From Haloactinomyces albus (GTDB lineage: Bacteria > Actinomycetota > Actinomycetes > Mycobacteriales > Pseudonocardiaceae): a stretch of DNA of 64,000 bases. Each line of letters opens with the position of its first letter. The first letter of the stretch is position 1. The notes under the pieces are model-generated. The model saw nothing but the letters and a program-made list of their open reading frames with translations. It had not been told where the DNA came from and did no database searches. The DNA is taken from assembly GCF_031458135.1 (NCBI RefSeq), contig NZ_JAVDXW010000001.1:3658001-3722000 (forward strand), read 5' to 3'. The position numbers and the translations under genes were made by a program. Shown one piece after another: positions 40,931 through 49,330 of the stretch.

Positions 40931-41650
40931 ATGATGGCGGAGGCGAACAACGCGAGCGTGCGGACCACGTGCCTCGAGGAGCGGATCGCCGGTGCTCTCG
41001 ACAGTGTCCGGCCCTACCTGAGGTCGCACTCCGGGGATGTCGGTCTGCTGGGCCTCGACGAGACCGCGGTACGCCTGCGGTTGCTGGGCAACTGCCGGGG
41101 ATGCCCGTCCTCGGCGGTGACCGTCACGTTGGCCATCGAGGACACGATCCGCCAGGTCGCCCCGGAGATCACCGACATCGCCGTGGAGGGACTCGTGGCG
41201 CCGTGGCCCTCGGCCGAGACCGGCCCCGGTGGACGCCCGCTCCTGCCGGTGGTTTCCGCGGGATCCGAACCCGCCGATACTTCCGATCCCGCCGCTTCCC
41301 CGTGGCAGGCCGTCGAGGAGGTGGCCGGCCTTGCCTCCGGTGAGCTGACGTCCGTGGTCGTCGGCGACAACCCCGTCCTCGTGTGCAATGTGGATGGTGT
41401 GCTCTACGCCTACCGGGATCGGTGTCCGTCCTGCACCGCAGGCTTGTCCCCGGGAAAGCTGGACGGGGGTGTGCTGGGCTGCCCCGCGTGCCCGGAACGG
41501 TACGAGGTCCTGCTTGCCGGTCGTGGCGAGCGGCGTCCCACGTTGCACCTGGCACCGCTGCCGCTGCTGTCGGACAACGGGTCCGTCCGTATCGCAGTGC
41601 CCGCGAAAGGTGCGTCGAAGCAGCGTCCGGCCGAGCAGGCCGGCGCGTGA
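40931..41650 (+). CDS. NifU C-terminal-like / Rieske-like fusion protein with all-Cys second site
   Basis: 239 aa from ATG 40931; ATG 40934 has better spacing from GAGG. Residues ~15-85 form a NifU-like Fe-S scaffold domain with RLLGNCRGCPSSAVTVTLAI (Cys55, Cys58). From about residue 125 a Rieske-type ferredoxin fold follows, but the ligand pattern is RDRCPSCTAGLSPGKLDGGV and LGCPACPERYEV. The CxH/CxxH pairs of a true Rieske centre are replaced by Cys165, Cys168, Cys184 and Cys187. It may bind a [4Fe-4S], rubredoxin-like or Zn site. Likely an Fe-S donor or electron carrier for the hydrogenase. Confidence 0.78.
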   Translation: MMAEANNASVRTTCLEERIAGALDSVRPYLRSHSGDVGLLGLDETAVRLRLLGNCRGCPSSAVTVTLAIEDTIRQVAPEITDIAVEGLVAPWPSAETGPGGRPLLPVVSAGSEPADTSDPAASPWQAVEEVAGLASGELTSVVVGDNPVLVCNVDGVLYAYRDRCPSCTAGLSPGKLDGGVLGCPACPERYEVLLAGRGERRPTLHLAPLPLLSDNGSVRIAVPAKGASKQRPAEQAGA

Positions 41651-41673
41651 ACAACGATTCGAGGAGGTATGCG

Positions 41674-41781
41674 GTGTTTCGTCGATGGTTGCTCAGGTCC
41701 GCGGTGATCGGGCTGGCTGCCGTTCTCGGCCGGGCACTCCGGCCGAGCGTGAAGCATTACATCAAAACCAGCCGGATGTGA
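41674..41781 (+). CDS. small 35-aa basic protein with one hydrophobic segment
   Basis: GTG 41674 has GAGGAGG 6 nt upstream and yields FRRWLLRSAVIGLAAVLGRA followed by a basic tail ending KTSRM. A GTG at 41647, overlapping the previous stop, gives a 44-aa version. The good Shine-Dalgarno, operon position (stop 11 nt before hypC) and amphipathic basic pattern support a real small protein, like the tiny proteins often annotated in actinobacterial hyp operons. Function unknown; possibly membrane-associated. Confidence 0.6.
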   Translation: MFRRWLLRSAVIGLAAVLGRALRPSVKHYIKTSRM

Positions 41782-41792
41782 GGGGAGAACGA

Positions 41793-42065
41793 ATGTGCCT
41801 GGGTATTCCCGGTGAGGTTCTCGAAATTCTTCCCGACCGTCCCGACCTGGCCAAGGTGGATGTCAGCGGTGTTCGCCGCAACATCAATGTCGGACTGCTC
41901 GGCGACGATTCTCCCGTACCGGGCGAGTGGGTCCTGATCCATGTCGGTTTCGCACTGTCCAAGATCGACGAGCAAGAGGCCCGGGCGGTACTGGAACTCC
42001 TGGAGGACATCGGAAAGGCCTACACCGATGAACTCGAAGCTCTGCAGGAATCCCGGATCGAATGA
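41793..42065 (+). CDS. hypC: hydrogenase maturation chaperone HypC
   Basis: 90 aa with the canonical start Met-Cys-Leu-Gly-Ile-Pro-Gly, whose Cys2 binds the Fe(CN)2CO precursor and the large subunit. Then KVDVSGVRRNINVGLL, PGEWVLIHVGFALSKIDEQE and an acidic C-terminal helix. SD GGGGAGA precedes the ATG. Works with HypD, encoded 36 nt downstream. Confidence 0.95.
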   Translation: MCLGIPGEVLEILPDRPDLAKVDVSGVRRNINVGLLGDDSPVPGEWVLIHVGFALSKIDEQEARAVLELLEDIGKAYTDELEALQESRIE

Positions 42066-42101
42066 GGCCAGCCGAACGCACGCTCGAAGGAGCTGACACG
42101 T

Positions 42102-43229
42102 ATGCGTTTCGTCGACGAATACCGTGACGCCGAAAAGGCGCGCGCGTTGTCCGCGAAGATCGCCGATCTGTGCGAGCCGGGAAGGCAGTACAAGTTCATG
42201 GAGGTGTGCGGCGGCCATACCCACACCATCTACAAGCACGGGTTGGAGGACTACCTTCCGGAGAACATCGAGCTCGTGCACGGCCCGGGATGTCCCGTCT
42301 GCGTCATTCCGATGGGGCGGATCGACGACTCGATTCACATCGCGCGTCAGCAGGGCGTGCTGATGACCTCGTTCGGCGACATGATGCGCGTGCCGGGGAG
42401 CAACGGCTCGTTTTTCGACTCGAATGCGGAAGGCACCAACATCCGCATGGTCTACTCGCCGCTGGACTCGTTGAAAATCGCCAGGCAGAACCCGGACCAG
42501 CAGGTCGTGTTCATGGCGATCGGGTTCGAGACGACGACTCCCTCCACCGCGATGACGCTGTTGCGCGCGGAGGCCGAAGGACTGACGAATTTCTCGGTGT
42601 TCTGCAACCACGTCACCATCATTCCGGCGATCAAGGCGATCCTGGATTCACCGGATCTGCGGCTGGATGGTTTCGTCGGGCCCGGCCACGTCTCGACGGT
42701 GATCGGGTGCCGCCCGTACGAATTCATCGCCCGGGATTACGGAAAGCCGCTCGTCGTGGCCGGGTTCGAGCCGCTCGACATCCTGCAGTCGATCTACATG
42801 CTGATGCTGCAACTCACCGAAGGCCGTTCCGAGGTCGAGAACCAGTACCGGCGGGTGGTGCCGTGGGACGGCAACAGCGTGGCGCTCAAGGCCATCAACG
42901 AGACGATGGAGCTGCGCCCGTACTTCGAATGGCGGGGACTCGGATTCATCTCGCACTCGGCCACCCGCCTGCGTGAGAAGTATGCCGCCTTCGACGCGGA
43001 ACGCCGGTTCGACCTGCCGGGCATCCGGGTGGCGGACCCGAAGGCGTGCCAGTGCGGGGAGGTCCTCAAGGGCGTGCTCAAACCGTGGGAGTGCAAGGTG
43101 TTCGGTACCGCCTGCACGCCGGAGACGCCGATCGGCACGTGCATGGTCTCGCCCGAGGGCGCGTGCGCGGCCTACTACAACTTCGGTCGCTTCAGCCGGG
43201 AACGTGTGAAGGAGGCGAGCAGGGCGTGA
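42102..43229 (+). CDS. hypD: hydrogenase maturation protein HypD
   Basis: 375 aa iron-sulfur protein on which the Fe(CN)2CO unit is assembled with HypC. Motifs are FMEVCGGHTHTIYKHGLEDY, LVHGPGCPVCVIPMGRID, AIGFETTTPSTAMTLLRAEA, FVGPGHVSTVIGCRPYEF and the C-terminal Cys set KACQCGEVLKGVLKPWECKV...CTPETPIGTCMVSPEGACAA. All expected Cys residues appear present. It overlaps the hypE GTG by 4 nt. Confidence 0.97.
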   Translation: MRFVDEYRDAEKARALSAKIADLCEPGRQYKFMEVCGGHTHTIYKHGLEDYLPENIELVHGPGCPVCVIPMGRIDDSIHIARQQGVLMTSFGDMMRVPGSNGSFFDSNAEGTNIRMVYSPLDSLKIARQNPDQQVVFMAIGFETTTPSTAMTLLRAEAEGLTNFSVFCNHVTIIPAIKAILDSPDLRLDGFVGPGHVSTVIGCRPYEFIARDYGKPLVVAGFEPLDILQSIYMLMLQLTEGRSEVENQYRRVVPWDGNSVALKAINETMELRPYFEWRGLGFISHSATRLREKYAAFDAERRFDLPGIRVADPKACQCGEVLKGVLKPWECKVFGTACTPETPIGTCMVSPEGACAAYYNFGRFSRERVKEASRA

Positions 43230-44449
43230 CCACCGACCACGATCACCTGGGACGGGAGCAGACGGTTTCCGGCGTCGGCGCGCAGGAACCTCCGGCCAAC
43301 TGGGTCGAGGAGGCGATGGCCGAGCATCACGCGCACGCCGAGCCCGAGCACGCCGCCCGGAAGCCGGGTAGTGAGTACCAGGACCGTGAGCAGCAGGTTC
43401 TCGATCGCATCGAGAAAGCCCGTAAACGCAAGGCGAAGATCAAGGAAGAACGGATCACGCTGGCGCACGGTGCGGGTGGCAAGGCGACCCAGACGCTGAT
43501 CGAGGCGATCTTTCTGGAGCGCTTCCGCAACCCGCTGCTGGAGCGGCTGGAAGACGGTGCCGAATTCGCGGTCGATCGATCGCGCCTGGCGTTGACCACC
43601 GACTCGTTCGTGGTGTCCCCGCTGTTCTTTCCCGGCGGCGACATCGGTGATCTCGCCGTCAACGGCACGGTCAACGATCTCGCGGTCTCGGGTGCGACGC
43701 CGTTGTATCTGTCCGCGGGATTCATCATCGAAGAAGGATTTCCGGTTGCCGACCTGAAACGCATCGTGGAATCCATGGCCGCCGCGGCCCGATCCGCGGG
43801 TGTTCAGGTCGTGACGGGTGACACCAAGGTGGTGCAGAAAGGCAAGGCCGACGGCTGCTACATCAACACCACCGGTGTCGGCGTTGTCGAGACCGAGCAC
43901 CGGCTGGGGATCGACACGGCACGGCCCGGTGATTCCGTGCTGGTGTCCGGCCCCATCGGTGATCACGGTGTCACGGTGATGCTCGCTCGCGGCGAGCTCG
44001 ACATCGACGCGGATCTCACCTCGGACACCGCCGCGGTGAGCGGTCTGACCGCCGAGCTGCTGCGCTCGGTTCCCGGTGTTCGGGCGATGCGGGATGCGAC
44101 ACGCGGAGGTGTGGCGACCATTCTCAACGAGGTCGCCACGGCTGCGGAGGCGGCCGTGGTGGTCGACGAGGACCGGTTGCCGGTCCGGACCGAGGTGCGC
44201 GGCGCTTCCGAGCTGCTCGGGATCGACCCGCTTTACGTGGCGTGCGAGGGCAGGATCGTCGTGATCGTCGACGGGGAGCAGACCGATGCGGCCCTGTCGG
44301 CCTTGCGTGCGCACCCGCTGGGAGCCGATGCGGACGTGATCGGCCGGGTCGGGGAGGACCCGCCGGGACTGGTGTTGTTGAACACCGCTTTCGGGGGAAC
44401 GCGCATCGTGGACCTGCTCGTGGGAGACCCTCTGCCGAGGATCTGCTGA
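43226..44449 (+). CDS. hypE: hydrogenase maturation protein HypE (carbamoyl dehydratase)
   Basis: 407 aa from GTG 43226. The PurM/SelD-like ATPase core shows ITLAHGAGGKATQTLIEAIF, LTTDSFVVSPLFFPGGDIGD, VVTGDTKVVQKGKADG and MRDATRGGVATILNEVA. The C-terminus ends Pro-Arg-Ile-Cys, the Cys that is carbamoylated by HypF and dehydrated to the thiocyanate giving CN-. An unusual N-terminal extension of about 70 residues (HHAHAEPEHAARKPGSEYQD and a charged coiled-coil-like stretch) precedes the core. Confidence 0.96.
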   Translation: MTTDHDHLGREQTVSGVGAQEPPANWVEEAMAEHHAHAEPEHAARKPGSEYQDREQQVLDRIEKARKRKAKIKEERITLAHGAGGKATQTLIEAIFLERFRNPLLERLEDGAEFAVDRSRLALTTDSFVVSPLFFPGGDIGDLAVNGTVNDLAVSGATPLYLSAGFIIEEGFPVADLKRIVESMAAAARSAGVQVVTGDTKVVQKGKADGCYINTTGVGVVETEHRLGIDTARPGDSVLVSGPIGDHGVTVMLARGELDIDADLTSDTAAVSGLTAELLRSVPGVRAMRDATRGGVATILNEVATAAEAAVVVDEDRLPVRTEVRGASELLGIDPLYVACEGRIVVIVDGEQTDAALSALRAHPLGADADVIGRVGEDPPGLVLLNTAFGGTRIVDLLVGDPLPRIC

Positions 44450-44463
44450 GGGAGGTGCCCGCG

Positions 44464-44793
44464 GTGCACGAGTTGGGTATCACCCAGAGCATCGTGGAGG
44501 CGGTGCTCGACGTGGTCGAGGAGCCGCGCATCACCCGGCTCCAACTGGAGATCGGCAGGCTCTCCGGCGTGGTCCCCGACTCGGTGCGGTTCTGCTTCGA
44601 CCTCGTGGCCGAGGGAACGGCGTTGGACGGTGCGCAGCTGGACATCGTGGAACCGGAAGGGCGCGGTTCCTGCAGGCGGTGCGGAGCCGAGTTCGAGGTG
44701 CCGGATCTCATCGTGCTGTGTCCCTGCGGGAGTGCCGACGTGGCGGTACTCGAAGGTCGGGAACTACGGGTCAGATCGGTGGAGGTGCCATAG
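44464..44793 (+). CDS. hypA: hydrogenase nickel-insertion protein HypA
   Basis: 109 aa from GTG 44464, giving Met-His-Glu-Leu with His2 as the expected Ni ligand. The zinc-binding loop is SCRRCGAEFEVPDLIVLCPC, with CxxC...CPC slightly different from the usual CxxC pairs. Delivers Ni with HypB. The stop lies 2 nt before the hypB ATG. Confidence 0.94.
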   Translation: MHELGITQSIVEAVLDVVEEPRITRLQLEIGRLSGVVPDSVRFCFDLVAEGTALDGAQLDIVEPEGRGSCRRCGAEFEVPDLIVLCPCGSADVAVLEGRELRVRSVEVP

Positions 44794-44795
44794 CC

Positions 44796-45647
44796 ATGTG
44801 CAGCACGTGCGGATGTTCGGCCGGTGCCGGTGTCCGGGTGAGCGGCCCGGAGGTCGCGGAGCGCGGGCAGGGCCGTGATCACGGGCATGGCCACGCGCAC
44901 GAGCAGGACCACGAGCAGGACCGTGCGCCTGCCCACGGGCACGGTCACTCGCACGGCCACACGCAGGAAGCGGCTCCCGCGGAGCCGGGCAGGACGCGAA
45001 CGATCCTGCTGGAGCAGGAGGTGCTGGCCAAGAACGACCTCCTGGCACAGCGCAATCGCGCATGGCTGGCCGAGCGGGAGATCCTCGCCCTCAATCTGAT
45101 GAGTTCACCGGGCTCGGGGAAGACGACCTTGCTCGAACGCACCCTCCGGGAGGCCGGAGCCCGGATTCCGGTGTCGGTGATCGAGGGGGATCAGGAAACA
45201 CTGCTGGACGCCGGTCGGCTGCGGGCCACGGGGTGCACCGTGGTTCAGGTCAACACCGGCGCCGGTTGTCACCTCGATGCGGACATGATCGAGCAGGCAC
45301 TGCGCTCGCTGGCTCCGCCCGAGCGGTCGGTGGTGTTCATCGAGAACGTCGGCAATCTCGTGTGCCCGGCGCTGTTCGACCTCGGAGAGCGCGGCAAGGT
45401 CGTGGTGGCCTCGGTGACCGAGGGCGAGGACAAACCACTGAAGTATCCGAACATGTTCGCCGCGACCGATCTCGTCCTGCTGAACAAGGTCGATCTGCTC
45501 CCGCATCTCGACTATGACGTGGAGCTGTTCACCAGCTATGCCAGGCGGATCAACCCCGATGTCCGGGTCCTGCCGGTCTCGGCGACGAAGGGGGACGGTC
45601 TCCGGGACTGGTACGCCTGGCTGCACCGGCACGTCGAAGAAGGTTAG
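44796..45647 (+). CDS. hypB: hydrogenase nickel-insertion GTPase HypB
   Basis: 283 aa. The N-terminus begins MCSTCGCSAGAG (high-affinity Ni Cys motif), followed by a His-rich nickel-storage stretch (HGHGHAHEQDHEQDRAPAHG, then more HGH). The G domain follows: NLMSSPGSGKTTLLERTLRE (P-loop), VIEGDQETLLDAGRL, VNTGAGCHLDADMI, FIENVGNLVCPALFDLGE and LLNKVDLLPHLDYD (NKxD). The stop overlaps the end of convergent hypF by 4 nt. Confidence 0.96.
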   Translation: MCSTCGCSAGAGVRVSGPEVAERGQGRDHGHGHAHEQDHEQDRAPAHGHGHSHGHTQEAAPAEPGRTRTILLEQEVLAKNDLLAQRNRAWLAEREILALNLMSSPGSGKTTLLERTLREAGARIPVSVIEGDQETLLDAGRLRATGCTVVQVNTGAGCHLDADMIEQALRSLAPPERSVVFIENVGNLVCPALFDLGERGKVVVASVTEGEDKPLKYPNMFAATDLVLLNKVDLLPHLDYDVELFTSYARRINPDVRVLPVSATKGDGLRDWYAWLHRHVEEG

Positions 45648-47923
45648 CGGGCGATCCTGTCCCGCGCTCCGGCGATGACGGCCTGCCCGAGGCTGATGCC
45701 GCCGTCGTTGGCAGGCACCCGTGCATGCAACAGGACGCGGAACCCCCGTGCTTCCAGGCGTGCGGTGGCGCGCTCCAGCAGCAGCACGTTCTGGAAAACC
45801 CCACCGGACAGGGCCACTGTGGACACCCCGGTGGCCTCGCGCAGGCTCGTGCACACCTCGCTGATCATGTCCGCTACCCCGTTGTGGAACCGTGCCGAGA
45901 TCACCGCCGGGGTCGCGCCTGCCCGCAGATCCTCGGTCACGGCCCGAATCAGATCGGCACCCTGCACCCGCAGCGGCTCGGCCCCGCCGGTGACCGCGAC
46001 CGGGTAGCTCGCCGGTTCGTCGCGGTCGGCGGCCTGTTCGAGTTCGATCGCCGCCTGCCCCTCGAAGGTGACCGTGTTCCGCATGCCGAGAATGGCCGCG
46101 GCGGCGTCGAAGAGGCGACCTGCACTGGAGGTCAGCGGTGCGTTGATACCGCGTGTGGCCATCTCGGCCACGGTGGGCCACTGCTGCTCGTTGCGCCGAA
46201 GCAGGTCGAGGTCCTCCTGCGGGTGCTGCCCGTAGGCCGAGAGCAGATGTGCGACAGCCATCCGCCAGGGTTGCCTGATCGCCGTGCTCGCCCCGGGCAT
46301 CGGAACGGGTTCGAGGTGGGCCAGGCGACGGAAGTCCACCAGATCGGCCAGGAGGAACTCGCCACCCCAGAGAGTTCCGTCCGTTCCGTAGCCGAGGCCG
46401 TCGAAGGCCACGCCGATCACCGGCCCGCTTTCGGCACTGTCGGCCAGACATGCGGCGATGTGCGCGTGATGGTGCTGCACCCCGACGAGTTCGACACCGT
46501 CGCGGTCCAGTGCGTACTTGGTGGACAGGTACTCCGGGTGGAGATCGTGCGCCACGATACGGGGGTCCACTTCGAACAGCCGCCGGAAGTGTTCGATCCC
46601 GTCGGTGAAGGCAGTCAGCGTCTCGTGGTTCTCGAGGTCACCGATGTGGTGCGAGACGACGGCGTGGTGCTGCTTGGTCACGCAGAAGGTGTTTTTCAGT
46701 TCCGCGCCACAGGCGAGCACCTGCCGTGGGAAGTCCCAGGCCAGCGTCACCGGCTGCGGGACGTAGCCGCGCGAGCGGCGCACGAGCCTCTCGCGGCCCC
46801 GGAACGCCCGGACCACGGAGTCATCGGTGCGCAGGTGAATCGCCCGGTCATGGGACAGGAACACATCCGCGATGCCCGACAGTCTCGCCAGCGCATCGTC
46901 ATCGGAGTAGGCGATCGGTTCGTCCGAGACGTTGCCACTGGTCAGCACGATCGGCGCGCCGAACCGCCGGAGCAGCAGCTGGTGCAGCGGCGTGTAGGGC
47001 AACATCACGCCGAGCTCGTGATTGCCGGGTGCCACCGCCGCGGCCAGGGCCGTATCCGGCCGGGTCCGCAGCAGGACGATGGGTCGCCGTGGCGAGGTCA
47101 GCAGTGCCTGCTCGGTTTCGTCCACCACGCACAGGGATCTCGCCCGGTCCACATCGGCGACCATGATCGCGAACGGCTTGTCCTCGCGGTGCTTGCGCTT
47201 GCGCAGGGTCGCGGTGGCGTCCTGGTGGGTGGCATCCACGGCGAGGTGATATCCGCCGAGCCCCTTTATCGCGGCGACCTCTCCACGTCCCAGTGCGGCA
47301 ACGACTCCGGTCAGCGGATCACCCGCCAGCGGCAGACCGTCGGCATCACGCAGCCGAAGTCGAGGTCCACAGTTCGGGCAGCACACCGGCTGCGCGTGGA
47401 ATCGCCGGTCGGCCGGATCGTGATATTCGGACTCGCACCGAGCGCACATGGCAAACGCCGCCATGGTGGTCAGCGGCCGGTCGTACGGAATATCACGCAC
47501 GATGGTGAACCGCGGACCGCAGTTCGTGCAGTTGATGAACGGGTATCCGAATCGCCGGTCGGCCGGATCGGACATCTCGTGGAGACAGTCCGCGCAGGTC
47601 GCGCTGTCGGCGGGAACCAGCGTTTCGCGCGTGCCCGCGGCGTCGCTGACCACGATCTCGAACGAGTCCCCGCCCTGTGCGGAGAGCTCCTCCACCGCCA
47701 TGCTCTCGATCACGGCCAGGGGCGGCGACTTCTCGGTCAACGAGTCCAGGAAACACTCCACGGCCGCGGGTTCTCCCTCGACTTCCAGGAAAACCCCGTG
47801 CACGTCGTTGCCCACGTGCCCGGACAGGCCGAACCTGGTGGCCAGCGAGTGGACGAAGGGACGGAAACCGACGCCCTGCACGATCCCGTCCACGCGTGCT
47901 CGCCTGCGAACTCGTTCATCCAT
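45644..47923 (-). CDS. hypF: carbamoyltransferase HypF
   Basis: 759 aa from ATG 47923 (ATG 47971 is an in-frame alternative). The acylphosphatase domain (ARVDGIVQGVGFRPFVHSLA) is followed by paired zinc fingers (CADCLHEMSDPADRRFGYPF, NCTNC; CARCESEYHD...CCPNCG). A YrdC-like domain follows (LGGYHLAVDATHQDATATLR) and then a Kae1-like domain (VQHHHAHIAACLADS, VIGVAFDGLGYGTDGTLWGG). Transfers carbamoyl from carbamoyl phosphate to the HypE C-terminal Cys. On the opposite strand to hypCDEAB, so it needs its own promoter. Confidence 0.96.
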   Translation of the reverse strand: MDERVRRRARVDGIVQGVGFRPFVHSLATRFGLSGHVGNDVHGVFLEVEGEPAAVECFLDSLTEKSPPLAVIESMAVEELSAQGGDSFEIVVSDAAGTRETLVPADSATCADCLHEMSDPADRRFGYPFINCTNCGPRFTIVRDIPYDRPLTTMAAFAMCARCESEYHDPADRRFHAQPVCCPNCGPRLRLRDADGLPLAGDPLTGVVAALGRGEVAAIKGLGGYHLAVDATHQDATATLRKRKHREDKPFAIMVADVDRARSLCVVDETEQALLTSPRRPIVLLRTRPDTALAAAVAPGNHELGVMLPYTPLHQLLLRRFGAPIVLTSGNVSDEPIAYSDDDALARLSGIADVFLSHDRAIHLRTDDSVVRAFRGRERLVRRSRGYVPQPVTLAWDFPRQVLACGAELKNTFCVTKQHHAVVSHHIGDLENHETLTAFTDGIEHFRRLFEVDPRIVAHDLHPEYLSTKYALDRDGVELVGVQHHHAHIAACLADSAESGPVIGVAFDGLGYGTDGTLWGGEFLLADLVDFRRLAHLEPVPMPGASTAIRQPWRMAVAHLLSAYGQHPQEDLDLLRRNEQQWPTVAEMATRGINAPLTSSAGRLFDAAAAILGMRNTVTFEGQAAIELEQAADRDEPASYPVAVTGGAEPLRVQGADLIRAVTEDLRAGATPAVISARFHNGVADMISEVCTSLREATGVSTVALSGGVFQNVLLLERATARLEARGFRVLLHARVPANDGGISLGQAVIAGARDRIAR

Positions 47924-48050
47924 CCGGCCAGTGTCGCGCCGTGATCGCCCGGCAGCCATCCGAAAAGACATGGTGCTCGGTGCAGCACGATCGAGCCGCC
48001 ATCAGCCATCAGGACGGGTCCACCCCGGTCCGTTCCCGGCGGATTCCGAA

Positions 48051-49205
48051 CTACCGGCCCGGCCGGATGGTAGGTGCTTCCCAGGACGCAAGAGTGGACA
48101 TGCCGCGCATGCTCAGTGCGGAGGGGACCAGCCGCAGCGCCGCGTCACGCATGGCGACGGCCGGTGGGCTGCTCAGCTGCTGGCCGAACCTCCCCATCCG
48201 GCGGGACGAGCGGGAGATCGCCTGACTGCGCGGTCTCCGCAGCCTGTCGTAGCGGTGCAGGATCTCGGGCACGGAACCGCGTTCTGCGGCCGACGCCGCG
48301 AGCACCACAGCGTCCTCGATGGCCTGGCAGGCACCCTGCCCGAGATTCGGAGGCATGGCGTGTGCGGCATCACCGAGCAGCGCGACACGGCCACGGGCGT
48401 AACAAGACAGTGGTTCCTGCAGAAAGGCGCCCTCGTGCCGCAGAATCGCCCCGGCGGGCGTGGACGCGATCAGGTGGCCGACCGGATGGTGCCAGGAACG
48501 GAAGTGCCGAAGCAGGAACTCCTCGTCCTCGCCGTTCTCGGTGACGACATCCGCGTTGATCGACGCGTACCAGTACAACCGCCCGTCGGCCAGCGGGACA
48601 CTGCCGAACTCGGTTCCCGGTCCCCAGCTCATCCCGAAGGCGGGGGCGCCGGGATCGTCGATGACGGCGCGCCAGTCGACTGTCCCGGTCGGGGACGGAC
48701 CCGGGTGCTGCGGCCACAGACTCGACCGTACCCGGCTGCGGATGCCGTCGGCGCCGACGACGAGATCGGCGTCGTCGATGTCGCCGGAGGACGAGGTGAG
48801 TCCGGCGACCGCTGTGACGCCGGTGATCTCCGTGCCCTGTCGCAGCGACTCCGGGGGCAACGCCTCCAGGAGCGACGCAAGCAGGTCCGCGCGATGCACA
48901 CCGAGCACCGGGCCGCCGAGCCGGCGTTCGACGGCGGAGTGGTCCATACGCATCAGCCACGTGCCGCGGTGGGTTCGTATCCCACCCTGAACCTGCGGTG
49001 TGCTCAACGCGCGCATGCGCTCGTGCACGCCCAACTCCCGCAGGGCCCGAACGGCGTTGGGCCACAGCATGATGCCGGCCCCGATCTCGCCGAACCGCGA
49101 AGCTCGTTCGGCGACGGTGACACGCCATCCCGCCGTACGCAGGCCGATGGCCGCACACAGGCCGCCGATTCCGCCGCCGACGACGACCGCATGCTGTCCG
49201 TTCAT
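48051..49205 (-). CDS. FAD-dependent aromatic-ring-type monooxygenase
   Basis: 384 aa from ATG 49205. FAD-binding AVVVGGGIGGLCAAIGLRTA, the DG motif LVVGADGIRSRVRSSLWP, and GRVALLGDAAHAMPPNLGQG (GD motif), then ACQAIEDAVVLAASAA. It belongs with PHBH-like salicylate/urate hydroxylases. Substrate not deducible. Divergent from the pptH-like gene. Confidence 0.88.
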   Translation of the reverse strand: MNGQHAVVVGGGIGGLCAAIGLRTAGWRVTVAERASRFGEIGAGIMLWPNAVRALRELGVHERMRALSTPQVQGGIRTHRGTWLMRMDHSAVERRLGGPVLGVHRADLLASLLEALPPESLRQGTEITGVTAVAGLTSSSGDIDDADLVVGADGIRSRVRSSLWPQHPGPSPTGTVDWRAVIDDPGAPAFGMSWGPGTEFGSVPLADGRLYWYASINADVVTENGEDEEFLLRHFRSWHHPVGHLIASTPAGAILRHEGAFLQEPLSCYARGRVALLGDAAHAMPPNLGQGACQAIEDAVVLAASAAERGSVPEILHRYDRLRRPRSQAISRSSRRMGRFGQQLSSPPAVAMRDAALRLVPSALSMRGMSTLASWEAPTIRPGR

Positions 49206-49330
49206 CGGAATCTCCCGGTGCTTGTCTCCACAGACCGAGCAATGACACCGGACAGGACCGTTGTCAACAGGGATGCAAGGTTGAGCACTTCGGGGCCGTG
49301 CGGCGGGGTCCGACCGGTAGGCTCCGGCGC

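Noticed and set aside
45725-47944. 739-aa plus-strand frame opposite hypF
   Set aside because: Shadow of hypF codon bias; hypF has all domain signatures.
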